From: Bacillota bacterium
GTDB taxonomy: Bacteria; Bacillota; Clostridia; Lachnospirales; Lachnospiraceae
Length of the DNA: 64,000 nt
Reading direction: 5' to 3'
Assembly: GCA_023663285.1 (NCBI GenBank)
Contig: JAMPHT010000008.1
Location: 1-64,000 of the forward strand
The translations under genes were made by a program, and so were the position numbers. The stretch's first letter is position 1. Each line of letters begins with the position of its first letter. This document shows, piece by piece, positions 8,070-18,900 of this stretch. The notes below the pieces were generated by a model. The model was not told the origin of the DNA and did no database searches. It worked only from the letters and a program-made list of their open reading frames with translations.

Positions 8070-9476
8070 TCATTCCACTCCGTTCCAGCAGTATGTGCAA
8101 AGCTTGTCCTTATCTATTCCCACCGATTCGATCATGTCATCCAGCCTGTGGAAACGCAGACTGGTAAAATTAAGCTTCCTGCCGATGCGCTCCACCATCT
8201 CGCCGTACTCCGCCGTATCCGGGTCCACATACAGTTTCAAATCGATCTTTCTTTCATCTGCCTCCATCTCCCTCAGCACCCTCCTGGCTATCAAATCCAT
8301 CTCCGAGGATGAGCGGGAGAAATTCAAATATTTGCACCCGAACAGAAGCGGCGGGCAGGCGGGACGGATATGTACCTCTTTTGCACCGCTCTGATAGAGG
8401 AACTCCGTGGTTTCCCGAAGCTGGGTGCCTCTGACAATGGAATCGTCGATCAGAAGCAGGCTTTTCTTCTCAATCAGGTCATGGACCGGTATCAGCTTCA
8501 TCCTGGCGATCAGGTTCCTCTGGGTCTGAATCGTCGGCATAAAGGACCGGGGCCAGGTAGGCGTATACTTGATAAAAGGGCGGGAAAAGGGGATTCCCGA
8601 CCGATTTGCGTACCCGATGGCGTGGGCTGTGCCGGAATCCGGTATACCCGCCACGATGTCAGGCTGCACATTATCCCTCTCCGCCAGCTTCGCCCCGCAG
8701 TTATAGCGCATCTTCTCCACGCTGATCCCCTCGTAGGAGGACGAAGGATAGCCGTAATATATCCACAGGAAAGTACAGATCTTCATGTTCTTTCCGGGCT
8801 GTACCAGAGTGGTCACTCCCTCCGGGCTCACTACCGCGATCTCCCCCGGTCCCAGCTCCCGGTCAAAGGTATATCCCAGATTCAGATAGGCAAAGCTCTC
8901 AAAGGATACGCAGTAGGCCCCATCCTTTTTCCCGATGGATACAGGCGTCCTGCCCAGCCTGTCCCTGGCCGCATAGATCCCCTTAGGCGTCAGGATCAGG
9001 ATCGTCATGGAGCCCTCGATCACCTCCTGGGCATACCGGATGCCCTCCACCAGATTATCCTTCTGGTTTACAATGGATGCCACCAGCTCCGTTGCATTGA
9101 TATCGCCGCCGCTCATCTCCAGAAAATGGGAATGTCCCTTTGCAAACAGCTCATTGATCAGGCTCCCGGAATTATTTATCTTTCCCACTGTGGTGATGGC
9201 ATAGGTGCCATGATGAGAGCGAACGATCAGGGGCTGAGGCTCATAGTCGGAGATACAGCCGATCCCCAGCTTTCCCTTCATCTCGTTTACATCCTTGTCA
9301 AACTTCGTCCTGAAGGGTGCATTCTCTATATTATGGATCGCCCTGTTATAGCCCTCTTCCCTGCTGTAGACCGCCATGCCGGCCCGTCTGGTCCCCAGAT
9401 GGGAATGATAATCCGTTCCAAAAAAAAGATCGAACAAACAATCCTCTTTCGCCGCCACTCCGAAAAAACCGCCCAT
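8070..9476 (-). CDS. PurF-like amidophosphoribosyltransferase paralogue lacking the N-terminal catalytic Cys
   Basis: A 468-residue protein similar along its length to PurF. The phosphoribosyltransferase half is intact (LLLIDDSIVRGTQLRE, the PRPP loop; VAGIPDSGTAHAIGYA; the CTYCWNG ending). The glutamine amidotransferase half has the fold but not the chemistry: the N-terminus reads MGGFFGVAA where PurF has Cys-Gly-(V/I)-Phe-Gly, so the nucleophilic cysteine is Gly, and the NGNL oxyanion segment is replaced by KINNSGSLIN. It can probably not take ammonia from glutamine. It may use free ammonia, another partner, or be regulatory. The canonical purF lies 1.7 kb upstream. The ribosome site is weak (AGAAGG), and the leader is a strongly folded region. 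Confidence 0.85.
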   Translation of the reverse strand: MGGFFGVAAKEDCLFDLFFGTDYHSHLGTRRAGMAVYSREEGYNRAIHNIENAPFRTKFDKDVNEMKGKLGIGCISDYEPQPLIVRSHHGTYAITTVGKINNSGSLINELFAKGHSHFLEMSGGDINATELVASIVNQKDNLVEGIRYAQEVIEGSMTILILTPKGIYAARDRLGRTPVSIGKKDGAYCVSFESFAYLNLGYTFDRELGPGEIAVVSPEGVTTLVQPGKNMKICTFLWIYYGYPSSSYEGISVEKMRYNCGAKLAERDNVQPDIVAGIPDSGTAHAIGYANRSGIPFSRPFIKYTPTWPRSFMPTIQTQRNLIARMKLIPVHDLIEKKSLLLIDDSIVRGTQLRETTEFLYQSGAKEVHIRPACPPLLFGCKYLNFSRSSSEMDLIARRVLREMEADERKIDLKLYVDPDTAEYGEMVERIGRKLNFTSLRFHRLDDMIESVGIDKDKLCTYCWNGVE

Positions 9477-9546
9477 ACCTTCTGCCCTGCCTTTCTGTTA
9501 TTTCCGCCAACCGCCAGCCTTACACGTTACAATGAATCCAATCCCA

Positions 9547-9676
9547 CGGAGTCTGACGACTCCGAGAAGAATGCCCGCACTTGGCATTCTTCAGTGTGAG
9601 TAGGCGCTTCCCTGCGCCGTAGAATTTCTCCGCGAAACAGCCTATGCTGTGAGCGGTTAGAAATTCTTCTCACACT
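9547..9676 (-). other. highly structured intergenic RNA region (three-way junction plus two hairpins)
   Basis: Between purB and the PurF-like gene nearly every base can pair. An outer 8-bp stem (9593-9600 with 9669-9676) encloses a long hairpin (9-bp stem 9621-9629/9659-9667, inner CCGC/GCGG and ACAGC/GCTGT stems) and a short hairpin (GGCGC/GCGCC, 9603-9618). Outside it lie a 10-bp stem (9566-9575/9583-9592) and a 7-bp stem (9547-9553/9558-9564). The outer stem includes the purB stop codon. It does not match a riboswitch I recognise; it could be a cis-regulatory RNA, an attenuator, or a dispersed palindromic repeat. Confidence 0.6.
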
Positions 9677-11121
9677 TTTATCTCCGCCGTCACTCCCAGC
9701 AGCTCCCTGTTCTCCTCCAGAACCGGACGAACCACGTCTTTTAAAAATGCGTCTACCTGCTCCCTGGCGCGCCCCACATATTTTCCGGGGTCCATGGTCC
9801 TTTGCAGCTCCTCCAGGGACATATTGAATGCAGGGTCCGCCGCTATCAGCTCCAGCAGATTATTCTCCCTGCCCTCAGCCTTCACATTCCGCCCGGCTTC
9901 CATGGAAAGCTCTCTAATGCGCTCGTGGAGCTCCTGACGGTTGCCGCCGGCCTTCACCGCATCCATCATGATATTCTCCGTTGCCATAAAAGGCAGCTCG
10001 CTCATCAACCGCTTTTCAATGACCTTCGGATACACCACCAGCCCGTCCACCACGTTCAGGCACAGATCCAGGATCCCATCCGTCGCCAGAAAGCCTTCCG
10101 GAATGGACAGCCTCTTGTTTGCCGAATCGTCCAGGGTCCGCTCAAACCACTGCGTCGCGGAGGTGATGGCGGGATTCAGCGCATCGATCATCACATATCT
10201 GGAAAGGGAAGCGATCCTCTCACTTCTCATGGGATTCCGCTTGTATGCCATGGCGGAAGAACCTATCTGGCTCTTCTCAAAGGGCTCCTCCACCTCCTTC
10301 AGATGCTGAAGGAGACGAATATCATTACTCATTTTATGGGCGGAGGCCGCAATGCCCGCCAGCACATTTGCCACCCTGGTGTCCACCTTCCTGGAATAGG
10401 TCTGGCCGGACACGGGGAAACACTCCTTGAAACCCATCTTTTCAGCGATCATGGGGTCGATCCTGTCAATGGTCTCCTGATTGCCGTCAAACAGCTCCAG
10501 AAAGGAAGCCTGAGTGCCGGTGGTCCCCTTGGAGCCCAGCAGCTTCATCCCGCCAAGCACATGATCCAGATCCTCCAGATCCAGGTAAAATTCCTGCAGC
10601 CACAGTGTGGCGCGCTTGCCCACGGTAGTGGGCTGGGCAGGCTGAAAATGGGTGAATGCAAGGGTGGGCTGGTCCTTATACTTTTCCGCAAAGTCAGCCA
10701 GCTTCGCCATCACGTTCACAAGCTTTTTCTTCACCAGCTTCAACGCTTCGGTCATGACGATGATATCCGTGTTGTCACCCACATAGCAGGAGGTGGCGCC
10801 CAGATGAATGATCCCCGCCGCCTTGGGACACTGCTGCCCGTAGGCGTACACATGACTCATGACGTCATGGCGCACCTCTTTTTCCCTGGCCTTTGCCACG
10901 TCATAATTGATATCCTCGGCATGGGCCTTCAGCTCCTCGATCTGCTCGTCGGTGATGACCGGTCTGCCGTTCTGTGACAGTCCCAGCTCTTTTTCCGTCT
11001 CCGCCAGCGCGATCCACAGCCTTCTCCAGGTGCGAAACTTCATGTCGGGTGAAAAGATATACTGCATCTCCTTACTGGCATAGCGCTCGGATAAGGGACT
11101 TTCATATCTGTCCGTACTCAT
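9670..11121 (-). CDS. purB: adenylosuccinate lyase
   Basis: A 483-residue protein of the fumarase/aspartase superfamily. It carries the family signature [11 protein letters not shown] (the mobile catalytic loop with its serine), [10 protein letters not shown] and [16 protein letters not shown], the last containing the catalytic histidine region. The enzyme splits SAICAR to AICAR and adenylosuccinate to AMP in purine synthesis. The ATG follows AGGAGG. It lies 17 bp downstream of purF, so the two purine genes form an operon, probably continuing into the PurF-like paralogue after the structured region. Confidence 0.95.
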   Translation of the reverse strand: MSTDRYESPLSERYASKEMQYIFSPDMKFRTWRRLWIALAETEKELGLSQNGRPVITDEQIEELKAHAEDINYDVAKAREKEVRHDVMSHVYAYGQQCPKAAGIIHLGATSCYVGDNTDIIVMTEALKLVKKKLVNVMAKLADFAEKYKDQPTLAFTHFQPAQPTTVGKRATLWLQEFYLDLEDLDHVLGGMKLLGSKGTTGTQASFLELFDGNQETIDRIDPMIAEKMGFKECFPVSGQTYSRKVDTRVANVLAGIAASAHKMSNDIRLLQHLKEVEEPFEKSQIGSSAMAYKRNPMRSERIASLSRYVMIDALNPAITSATQWFERTLDDSANKRLSIPEGFLATDGILDLCLNVVDGLVVYPKVIEKRLMSELPFMATENIMMDAVKAGGNRQELHERIRELSMEAGRNVKAEGRENNLLELIAADPAFNMSLEELQRTMDPGKYVGRAREQVDAFLKDVVRPVLEENRELLGVTAEIKV

Positions 11122-11138
11122 AGCTCAAATCCTCCTGT

Positions 11139-12563
11139 TCAGAAAATATATTCCCCCCGGATGTCCTCCACGGGAGGCTCCATGGGATACCTGCCCGTAA
11201 AACAGCCCTTACAGATACCCAGACCCTTTACGATCTGCTCCAGCCGATCCAGCCTCAGATATGCCAGGCTGTCCGTCCCGATCAGCTCCCGGACGTCCTC
11301 CACCGAGCGGTCATATGCGATCAGCTGCTCTCTGGCAGGCACATCCGTGCCGAAATAACAGGGCCACAGAAAGGGCGGCGAACTGACGCGCATATGTACT
11401 TCCCTTGCCCCTGCCTCCCGCAGCATACGGACAATGCGGTCCGAGGTCGTACCCCTGACAATGGAATCGTCTATCATGATGATCCGCTTCCCCTCCACCG
11501 CCTGACGGATCGGGTTCAGCTTTACCTGTACGCTGCTCTCCCTGCTCTTCTGTCCGGGTTTGATAAAGGTGCGCCCCACATAAGCGTTTTTCACAAAGGC
11601 TGTTCCATAGGGGACGCCTGACTGCAGAGAATATCCGAGAGCCGCCACATTGCCGGACTCCGGCACCCCCACCACCAGATCCGCCTCCACAGGGCTGTCC
11701 TGGGCAAGAAACTTTCCCGCCAGCATCCGGGAATCATATACGCTGACCCCGTCCAGCACACTGTCCGGCCTCGCAAAATAGATATATTCAAACACGCACC
11801 TTGCCTGCTCCCCTGCGGGAAGCCCATGGCTCATGTCCGATTCTATCCCCTTCTCCGGGGAAATGGTCACGATCTCGCCGGGCAGCACATCCCGCACAAA
11901 TTCCGCCCCCAGAGTATCCAACGCACAGCTCTCGCTGGCAAGGAACCAGGTATTGTCCCGCTTTCCGATACATAAGGGTCTGAAGCCGAAGGGATCTCTT
12001 GCGCCTATCAGCTTCCTGGGGGACATGATCACAAGGGAATAGGCCCCCTTGATCCTGTCCATGGTGCGTCCCACAGCCTCTTCCACCGTCCGGGAGTTCA
12101 GCCGCTCCCTGGCAATGTAATAGGCAATGATCTCAGAATCAATGGTGGTCTGAAAGATCGCTCCGGTGTATGCAAGCTCTTTTTTAAGTTCAGGCGTATT
12201 GATGAGATTCCCGTTATGGGCAAGGCCAAGGGTGCCCTTCACATAGTTTAAGACCAGCGGCTGCGCATTTTCCCTGGTAGAGCTTCCGGCTGTGGAATAT
12301 CGCACGTGCCCCACTCCGATATCGCCTTTCAGCTTTTCCAACTGCTCCGGGGTAAAGGCTTCATTTACCAGCCCCATAGCTTTGTCCGAAAGCACCTTTC
12401 CCATGGGGCCGCCGGTATCGCTGACCGCAATGCCGCAGCTTTCCTGCCCTCTGTGCTGTAATGCCAGCAGGCCGTAATAGATGGCGGCCGCAACGTCCTG
12501 CCCGCCAAAATCATAGGCGCCGAACACACCACATTCTTCCCTCAGCTTATCATTGTTCTCCAC
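11139..12563 (-). CDS. purF: amidophosphoribosyltransferase
   Basis: A 474-residue canonical PurF. A 10-residue propeptide precedes the nucleophile Cys11 (REECGVFGAYD); the glutaminase domain keeps LQHRGQESCGI and LAHNGNLINT, and the transferase domain keeps MIDDSIVRGTTSDRI. Cysteines near the C-terminus (GICKGCFTG) suggest the iron-sulfur form found in Bacillus-type PurF. It makes phosphoribosylamine from PRPP and glutamine, the first step of purine synthesis. The reading frame opens with GTG at 12561-12563, behind a short GAGG box; an ATG just downstream is out of frame. Followed by purB 17 bp later. Confidence 0.95.
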   Translation of the reverse strand: MENNDKLREECGVFGAYDFGGQDVAAAIYYGLLALQHRGQESCGIAVSDTGGPMGKVLSDKAMGLVNEAFTPEQLEKLKGDIGVGHVRYSTAGSSTRENAQPLVLNYVKGTLGLAHNGNLINTPELKKELAYTGAIFQTTIDSEIIAYYIARERLNSRTVEEAVGRTMDRIKGAYSLVIMSPRKLIGARDPFGFRPLCIGKRDNTWFLASESCALDTLGAEFVRDVLPGEIVTISPEKGIESDMSHGLPAGEQARCVFEYIYFARPDSVLDGVSVYDSRMLAGKFLAQDSPVEADLVVGVPESGNVAALGYSLQSGVPYGTAFVKNAYVGRTFIKPGQKSRESSVQVKLNPIRQAVEGKRIIMIDDSIVRGTTSDRIVRMLREAGAREVHMRVSSPPFLWPCYFGTDVPAREQLIAYDRSVEDVRELIGTDSLAYLRLDRLEQIVKGLGICKGCFTGRYPMEPPVEDIRGEYIF

Positions 12564-12620
12564 GTTCCTCTACTTCCCTTCGTACAATGTAAAACATCAT
12601 AGCCCACTCAAAAGCGGAAG

Positions 12621-13790
12621 TCAATAGTTATCGTATTTATCCACCATGGCAAGTATTTCCTCTGCATAGGCGGGATACTTGTTCACTATGTCCATGATCT
12701 CTTTTCTGGCGGTCTCCGCCACACCGGTATTGTATTCCATCTGCTTGCGCAGGGCCTGCCGCCGCACGATCAGCTCGTGGCGCATCTCCACCATCTCGCG
12801 GGGATCCAGCAGCGCCTCCGGATGGCCCACCCACCGGTCCGGGGTACCTACCCGGTAGTTCTTCAGCCTGTCCACCATCTGTTTCTGGTAGTACTCTGTC
12901 TTAGCCTCCGCTTCCGCAAATTCCTTGCGCTCCTCCTTCTCCTGCAGATACTGGTTCCAGAGCTTTTCCAGCGCCGCTGCGCTTTCCGTGTCATACTTGA
13001 TGCGCAGGTATTGCTGAAGGTTCCTGTTGTTCACATACCGGATCTTTACTTTATTCTGAAGCTGTATCAGCTTGTTCACGGCCCTTTCCACCCGGCCCAG
13101 CTCCTTCTCGCTGTCCGTATAGCGGACCACCAGCACTGCCTCTGCCACCACCACGGCTCCCGCCGCAAGAAGATAACCCGCCGTGGTATCCATCTCAAAA
13201 GCAAACTGCAGGATGATCAGCAGCACCATACAGATGACAAAAGCCGTCAGGAATATCACCGCCATCCCCCGAAAGTTATTCATCAGGATCTCCAGCTCGC
13301 CGCGGCGGTACTCAAAGGCATTCCGCTCCCTGTCCAGCCGCTTTAAGTCCTGCCGGACCAGTTCTCCGTAATTCTCGCACTCCTTCAGCTTGCCGATGCC
13401 CTCCTGCACCTCATTTTCCTGCTTGCGCATCTGATAATATTCATTGTCGTCCATGCGGTTTTCTTTCCCGCGGTAACGCTCGCACTCCTGCTCCTGGGCC
13501 AGAAGCTGTCTGGCGACCTTGTTTAAGCCCTCCCGCTCCTGTTCCGGAAGCGCTTCTATCTCCTCCATATCCGTCAGATAGGAGGTCACCAGGCCGTACT
13601 CCCCCGTCAGCAGATCGATCTCCTTTGACGCCTCCGCCATCTGCTCCAGACAGTTGGTGATATACCGACTGCGCTGCTCTTCATCCCGGAAGTCAACATC
13701 CTCTCTGTCATAGACGATATTTTCCCAATCCTCCGGAGACTGCTTTCCTGCTTTTTTTCTCTTTCTGAATAATCTGCTCCAAAACGCCAT
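12621..13790 (-). CDS. coiled-coil membrane protein of unknown function
   Basis: A 389-residue protein. The start is strongly basic (FRKRKKAGK); residues about 45-170 are charged and heptad-like, predicting a coiled coil; two membrane segments follow at about 178-198 (AVIFLTAFVICMVLLIILQF) and 205-222 (GYLLAAGAVVVAEAVLVV); residues 225-350 are again charged and helical. No catalytic motif is visible. It is the last gene of a compact four-gene operon after the TPR-like, actin-like and giant DUF5717 proteins (15 bp after the preceding stop). A structural or tethering role at the membrane is a guess from architecture. Confidence 0.75.
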   Translation of the reverse strand: MAFWSRLFRKRKKAGKQSPEDWENIVYDREDVDFRDEEQRSRYITNCLEQMAEASKEIDLLTGEYGLVTSYLTDMEEIEALPEQEREGLNKVARQLLAQEQECERYRGKENRMDDNEYYQMRKQENEVQEGIGKLKECENYGELVRQDLKRLDRERNAFEYRRGELEILMNNFRGMAVIFLTAFVICMVLLIILQFAFEMDTTAGYLLAAGAVVVAEAVLVVRYTDSEKELGRVERAVNKLIQLQNKVKIRYVNNRNLQQYLRIKYDTESAAALEKLWNQYLQEKEERKEFAEAEAKTEYYQKQMVDRLKNYRVGTPDRWVGHPEALLDPREMVEMRHELIVRRQALRKQMEYNTGVAETARKEIMDIVNKYPAYAEEILAMVDKYDNY

Positions 13791-13805
13791 TCCGATCTCC
13801 TGTTT

Positions 13806-14660
13806 TTAATCTGCCACACTCTTGCGGTAGCTGTCCTTTAGGGCTTGCGTCAGCCGCTCGTTTTCTTCGTAATATTTCTGTTTCCTGTCCCCTGTCCTAA
13901 GCTCTCTATGGGCATAGAGCCGCAGATATTCCGGCTGCTGCTCCCATTCCCCCACCAGACGCTCCATATCCTTCTCCAGCTCCAGAGTCAGCTCATACCT
14001 TTCCGTATTTTCCGCAACAAAGGAAACATATTCGCTCTCGCTTAACGCCATCCTCTTTGCCGCCAGATAATCCCGGTAAAAATCCCGCCTTCCCTCCAGC
14101 TCGTATGCCGTCAAAAAGCATTCTGCCGCTTTCTCATATATCATAAGCCGCGCCAGCGCCACGCCTTTATTGTGCCAGATGGCGGCAAGACACTCCGCCG
14201 CCGGAAGAGCCTCACCCTCCTCCACATTTTCCTGCCACTTCTCTATCAGGCTGTCGTACCCTCTGACTGCTGAAATATACTTTTTCTTTTTGACCAGATG
14301 ATCCACCTGGTTCTTTTTCTTTTCAATACTGCTTAAGCCCGCTCCCTGCTTCAACACCTGCTCCGTCTCCGCCACGGTCTGCACATCATAGAGGCCCACA
14401 TAATTCTGGATCGTGGCGACAAACGCGCTGAGGGAACCCTGCTTATGAACCATGGAATGAAGCGCCCTCGCCAGCTCCTTCAGCCCACATTCCCGCTCTA
14501 TCCAGTCCAGCAGCTCATCGTTCATCAGGGAGAGATCCAGCAGAAACGCATTTTCCTTCAGTACAAAGCAAAGCTCCTCCATGCAGCAGACATTGATCTC
14601 GATCCCCGGCACACAATATGGAGTTGACGCATAATTTCCCACACAGACGCTTACGCGCAT
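13806..14660 (-). CDS. TPR-like helical protein of unknown function
   Basis: A 284-residue protein with an N-terminal segment rich in Cys and beta-forming residues (VCVGNYASTPYCV), then helical repeats. The part from about residue 130 to 195 (ISAVRGYDSLIEKW, IWHNKGVALARLMIYEKAAECFLTAYEL) fits tetratricopeptide-repeat spacing. No membrane segment or signal peptide. The ATG is 5 nt after AGGAGG and 9 bp after the DUF5716 stop. It is probably a protein-binding component of the four-gene operon. I do not recognise the family by name. Confidence 0.7.
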   Translation of the reverse strand: MRVSVCVGNYASTPYCVPGIEINVCCMEELCFVLKENAFLLDLSLMNDELLDWIERECGLKELARALHSMVHKQGSLSAFVATIQNYVGLYDVQTVAETEQVLKQGAGLSSIEKKKNQVDHLVKKKKYISAVRGYDSLIEKWQENVEEGEALPAAECLAAIWHNKGVALARLMIYEKAAECFLTAYELEGRRDFYRDYLAAKRMALSESEYVSFVAENTERYELTLELEKDMERLVGEWEQQPEYLRLYAHRELRTGDRKQKYYEENERLTQALKDSYRKSVAD

Positions 14661-14669
14661 AGCAGCCTC

Positions 14670-15953
14670 CTAGTATAATTCAATGGTTTCCTTCCAGAGC
14701 TTTCCCGTAGCCGGACGGATCTCGCCCAGCCCCTCGTCCTCTATCTCCACGGACAGAATGTTTTCCGCCTCCATGTAAAACCTTCCCCAAAGCCTTGTGA
14801 GCGTCTCCGGTACATCCTCCAGCACGATTCTGGCAAGCTTGCCGTTCTGTCCGTTCAGCGGCGTGATGGTAAGCTGGATCTCATTTCCCTCCTGCAGGTA
14901 AAATTCCGTCTCCGTCTCCGCCTCGTACCAGTTGGTCCCCGCGTCCAGCAGCGCATAATAGGATTCCTCTCCCTGCCGCAGGATCTCCATGCCTATGTTT
15001 GCCTTCAGTTTGTCCCGGCTTAAGAATACATATTCCTTTCCGGCGCTGTCTGCATTCAATTTCTCCCGCATTCCGAAAACGGCGCCCTTGCTGAACAGAT
15101 TGTTCCCCTGAAATACCCTGCGCTTTTTGCAGAGATACCGGAGGGAATCCTTCATCCACTCCCGGTCAAAGCCGTCGCCGATCAGGAATACGCTTCCCAC
15201 CAGTCTGCCTTCACAGAGCTCCTCCGCTATTTTCAGCAGAGCGCCGTCCAGCTCTTTTCTTTCTTCCTCCTTAAGGCCCTCCTCCGGTTCCGGTATCCTC
15301 TGCCGGGGAAACGGGACCTCCGCCTCCTCGATGAATACCACGATAGGAGTGGTGCGCCTGTTGTTCTCCATTCGATATATCCGGATACTGTCCCTTTCGC
15401 GAGTCAGCAGGACCGACTGATATACCCGAAGCTCGTCAGGCTGATAAATCATATAGTTGTAATAGCTCTCCATATGGCTCTGGAAAGCGATCCTGTCTGT
15501 TTTCAAATTAAGCCCCGCCACCACCTGTCCAAGCACCTCCAGCATCCGGTGATCCAGCGTCTCACAGGTGATCATCAATGCCTCTATCTTGTCCGTGGAC
15601 GCCACCTGGGACAGGGTGCCTAAGCTCCGCTTGAAAAACAGCGTCAGCAGCGCCACCGGATCCAGGCTCTCGCCGTCTATGAGCACAGGCTCTCCATCCA
15701 GCGCCAGAGTCAGCAGACCGTCCACCTGGATCCCCTGCTGCTCCGCTCCGTAACGCAGGGCCTCCTTGCCGTAAAACCACTGGTTCACTCCGATCCTCTT
15801 ACAGAGGACCGTAGGTATGTTGTAATACTCCGTACCCGCCACCTGGGAAATGGTCTCCACCTCGCCGGAATCGGAAAAGCTGTAGCTGATCTGTGAAAAT
15901 TCATTTCCCAGGTCATATCCCACAATGACCTTGCCGCTGCTTAAGAATCCCAT
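14670..15953 (-). CDS. DUF5716 family protein, actin/Hsp70-like fold
   Basis: A 427-residue protein. It begins with VIVGYDLGNEFSQISYSF, the phosphate-1 type loop of actin/Hsp70 ATPases, followed by ALRYGAEQQ and later VFLIGDGFDREWMKDSL, which resembles the second phosphate loop. The best family match I can recall is DUF5716, found in Lachnospiraceae next to DUF5717. No substrate-binding C-terminal domain of a true DnaK is present. The gene sits 16 bp after the DUF5717 gene. The nucleotide-binding role is inferred from the N-terminal motif; the family name is from memory and should be checked by a profile search. Confidence 0.7.
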   Translation of the reverse strand: MGFLSSGKVIVGYDLGNEFSQISYSFSDSGEVETISQVAGTEYYNIPTVLCKRIGVNQWFYGKEALRYGAEQQGIQVDGLLTLALDGEPVLIDGESLDPVALLTLFFKRSLGTLSQVASTDKIEALMITCETLDHRMLEVLGQVVAGLNLKTDRIAFQSHMESYYNYMIYQPDELRVYQSVLLTRERDSIRIYRMENNRRTTPIVVFIEEAEVPFPRQRIPEPEEGLKEEERKELDGALLKIAEELCEGRLVGSVFLIGDGFDREWMKDSLRYLCKKRRVFQGNNLFSKGAVFGMREKLNADSAGKEYVFLSRDKLKANIGMEILRQGEESYYALLDAGTNWYEAETETEFYLQEGNEIQLTITPLNGQNGKLARIVLEDVPETLTRLWGRFYMEAENILSVEIEDEGLGEIRPATGKLWKETIELY

Positions 15954-15969
15954 GCTTTCTCCGCCCCCT

Positions 15970-18900
15970 CTATTTCAGTTCAAACAGTCTGCCGTCCAGG
16001 AACTCTTTTCTGTAATATTCCTCCAGAAGATGATCCATGGTGTCAAAGTCCTCAAGGGTCTTGCTGATGACAATGTCGTTTACCAGATGATACCGGCTTT
16101 CCGCCTCGTTTCCGCGAATATCGCTCTTCTGCAGGGTACCGCTCTCCGTCAGCTGCTCGTCGCCGCCCCGCTCCTCCGTGATATAATATTGAAGGCTCTC
16201 GCCGAAAAACAGAATGAACTCCTTGAAAAAGACGCCCGCATAAACCTCCCGCATATACTCTGCGCTGTACTCGTCGGACTCCCCGTTCTCGTGCAAAAGT
16301 ACATAGTGGATACATACGTTTGTGTGGGGCTCGGCGCGGTACTCGATGATGGTCTTGTCCGCCATCTCCTGAATGACCTTGCCGTTGCGCCTGTATTCCC
16401 TGAAAAATTCCAGGTGGATGCGCTGCTTAAGCAGTTCCTCCAGAAAACGCCCCGTCAATTCCGCTCCGGCCTCCGTCAGCTCCGCCTGATTCTCCGCATA
16501 ATACTTCAGAAAGGCAAGCTTACAGATACGCTTTACCGGCTCCCCCCGCAAATACATACGCTCTATCTCGTCAAACACATCCTTTTCCGTGACCCGCTCC
16601 TTCACAAAATAATCATAGGAGCACTGAGCCAGGAACGCTTCCTCCACCTCATGCTTTGCGCCCTGGGAAACATAATAACGGAAGATCTCCATCTTCTCTC
16701 CCACAAAGGAGCCTGTGTACAGCATCTGCACCAGTATATTCTCACAGAGATGATAGCAGTCCAGGCCGAAGGACTGAGCCGCTTTCCACAGATCCCGCAG
16801 GCCCTTTGTCATTCCTCTGTAATACAGGGCCAGATACTTAAGAATGGTACTGTTGTATTTCCCCCTGCTGAAGGCGTAGACTGCCGAGGCCGTCAGCACG
16901 GCGTCCTCCGCCATGCTGTACTTTTCCATCAACGGTCCTATGAGCCGGACCAGAAGCTTCACATCAATGAAGTAAGGACCGTAGGCGTTCAGCCACTGCC
17001 TCGCCAGCTCCAGATTCCCCCGAAGCACAATATATCGGATGACATTTCCTCTTTCCTCCGCCGTAAACATATCAGGCGTTATTTTCCCCAGGTATCCATC
17101 CAGCTCCTCCACTGCATCCGTCTCATAATAATATTGCAGCAGCTTCAGCATCAACTCACGCTTTACGCTGTCCTCCACCTGCTGGGACTCCGCCACACGC
17201 CTTGCCCTGGCTGCGCTTTCCGCGGATTTTATGACCCCCTCCTTCTCACTGGTACAGAGATATAGATCCAGCTCCGGATTGTCAACGTAAAAATCGTTCA
17301 GCGCCTTTAAAAATTTCCCCGGAAGCATCAGCTTCTCTATGGTATACTCTGCATTTTTGACAAATCTGTTATTTGCTGCGTCCTCAAAGACAATGGTATA
17401 ATCGCCGCCGTACAGCGAGACCCACACCTTCCCGCCGCTTATGGAGTATTCTTTCGGATACCGGTTCCCCGGCTGATACACATACACCTTTCTGAAACGC
17501 TCGTCCTCCACCCGGATCAAATGAGCAAACAACAGCCTTGACAGTGGCTCACAGGTCTGCTCCGTGATCATTTCCGGCTTCAGCAGCCGATCATATATAT
17601 CCGCCAGCTGTCTGTTGATGTGCGCCTTGCCGATCTGTTCCATGCAGAAATGCTCCATGCGCAGGCGGTAGGTTTCATAAATGTCCTTCAGCCTGTCGCT
17701 GTTCCGCAATATATAGTCATAAAGGCATGCGGCGTGCTCATGATCCAGACTGTTCTGATAGGAAAAGTACATAAGCACTACCTTGGGTATCTCATGGGGG
17801 ATCCCTCCGGGCACGTCCAGATCCAGAGCCATCATATAATATTCATACAGGTTTGTAATGCGCAGATTATTCTCCACTCCCAGCCTGTACCACTCAAAAT
17901 ACTTCAGCTCCGTCTTTCCGCCCTTGATCAGCAGCGCGCATATCTGCTGCAGGATGCGGACGTCGTTCTTCTTTTCATAGAGCTTTTTCAGGGTCCTGTA
18001 CAGCACATCCGAATATTCCCTGACCTTGTCCGTCAGATAGAGCAGCTGTCCCACCACCTCCGGCTTCAGCAGCTCCTCCCTGGCTCCGTACCAGATCACC
18101 TGCCGCTCAAAGGGCCCCAGTCTCCGAAGCAGCGCCGGATTACTGTTTAAGAGCGCCACCGCCTCTATGTATAGTATGGGGCTGCTGCAGCCCGCAGTAT
18201 ACTGTTTTTCCAGAAACACCCATCTTCCGGTAACGGACTTGTGATATTCCTCCGAGAGATACAGAAGCAGCCATGCCACCCGCCAGTTTGCATTGTCCTC
18301 CCGGTAAATATGCTCCACCTCCGTGGTGACCCTGTCCACGAATTTTTTATCTCTGTGGATCAGAGTGCTCAGATACAGATAGTAAGCGCGAAGAGTGTCG
18401 CTGCCCGCTCCCCTTTCCAGCAGCTCCGCCACATGATCCAGTATCCATCCGGCCTCATTGTAGCGCTCCTCCGTGATCAGCAGCTGGGCCTGAAACAGCC
18501 TTGCGGACACGTCATTCTCATCCATGGCCACCAGCTTTTCCACCAGCTTCCCCGTCTCCTTCAGCCAGGTGCCCGTGCTGATCTTTTTCATCCGGAAAGC
18601 CTGATAAAGCTCCATCAACTGGACCGTACAACGCTTTCGCGCCACCTCCTGAGGATTCCTAAGGGATCCGTCCCCGATCCTGACTGTCACCGGGACCGAC
18701 AGCGTCACAAGGCAGTTATAGAGAAGGACCTGACCGTAATTTTTCCCCTGTCTGCAAAGGTTTCCGTCTATAAATACGGGAAGCATACAACGGTTCCCAA
18801 GGAAATCATCATCCGTGATCACTTCCTTCTCCGTAAAGAGGAAATCGCCGATACATTCCACATAAAGTCTTGTATATCCCCAGCCGTTCCGCACGATTGT

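Noticed and set aside
8370..9599. 409-codon open frame opposite the PurF-like gene
   Set aside because: The minus-strand frame has clear PurF motifs along its length; the plus frame has His/Arg/Gln-rich translation typical of an antisense shadow.
9802..10977. 391-codon open frame opposite purB
   Set aside because: Same reason: purB motifs define the coding strand.
15925..17265. 446-codon plus-strand frame opposite the DUF5717 gene
   Set aside because: Shadow frame; no ribosome site, and the opposite frame is continuous for 1194 codons with an operon context.
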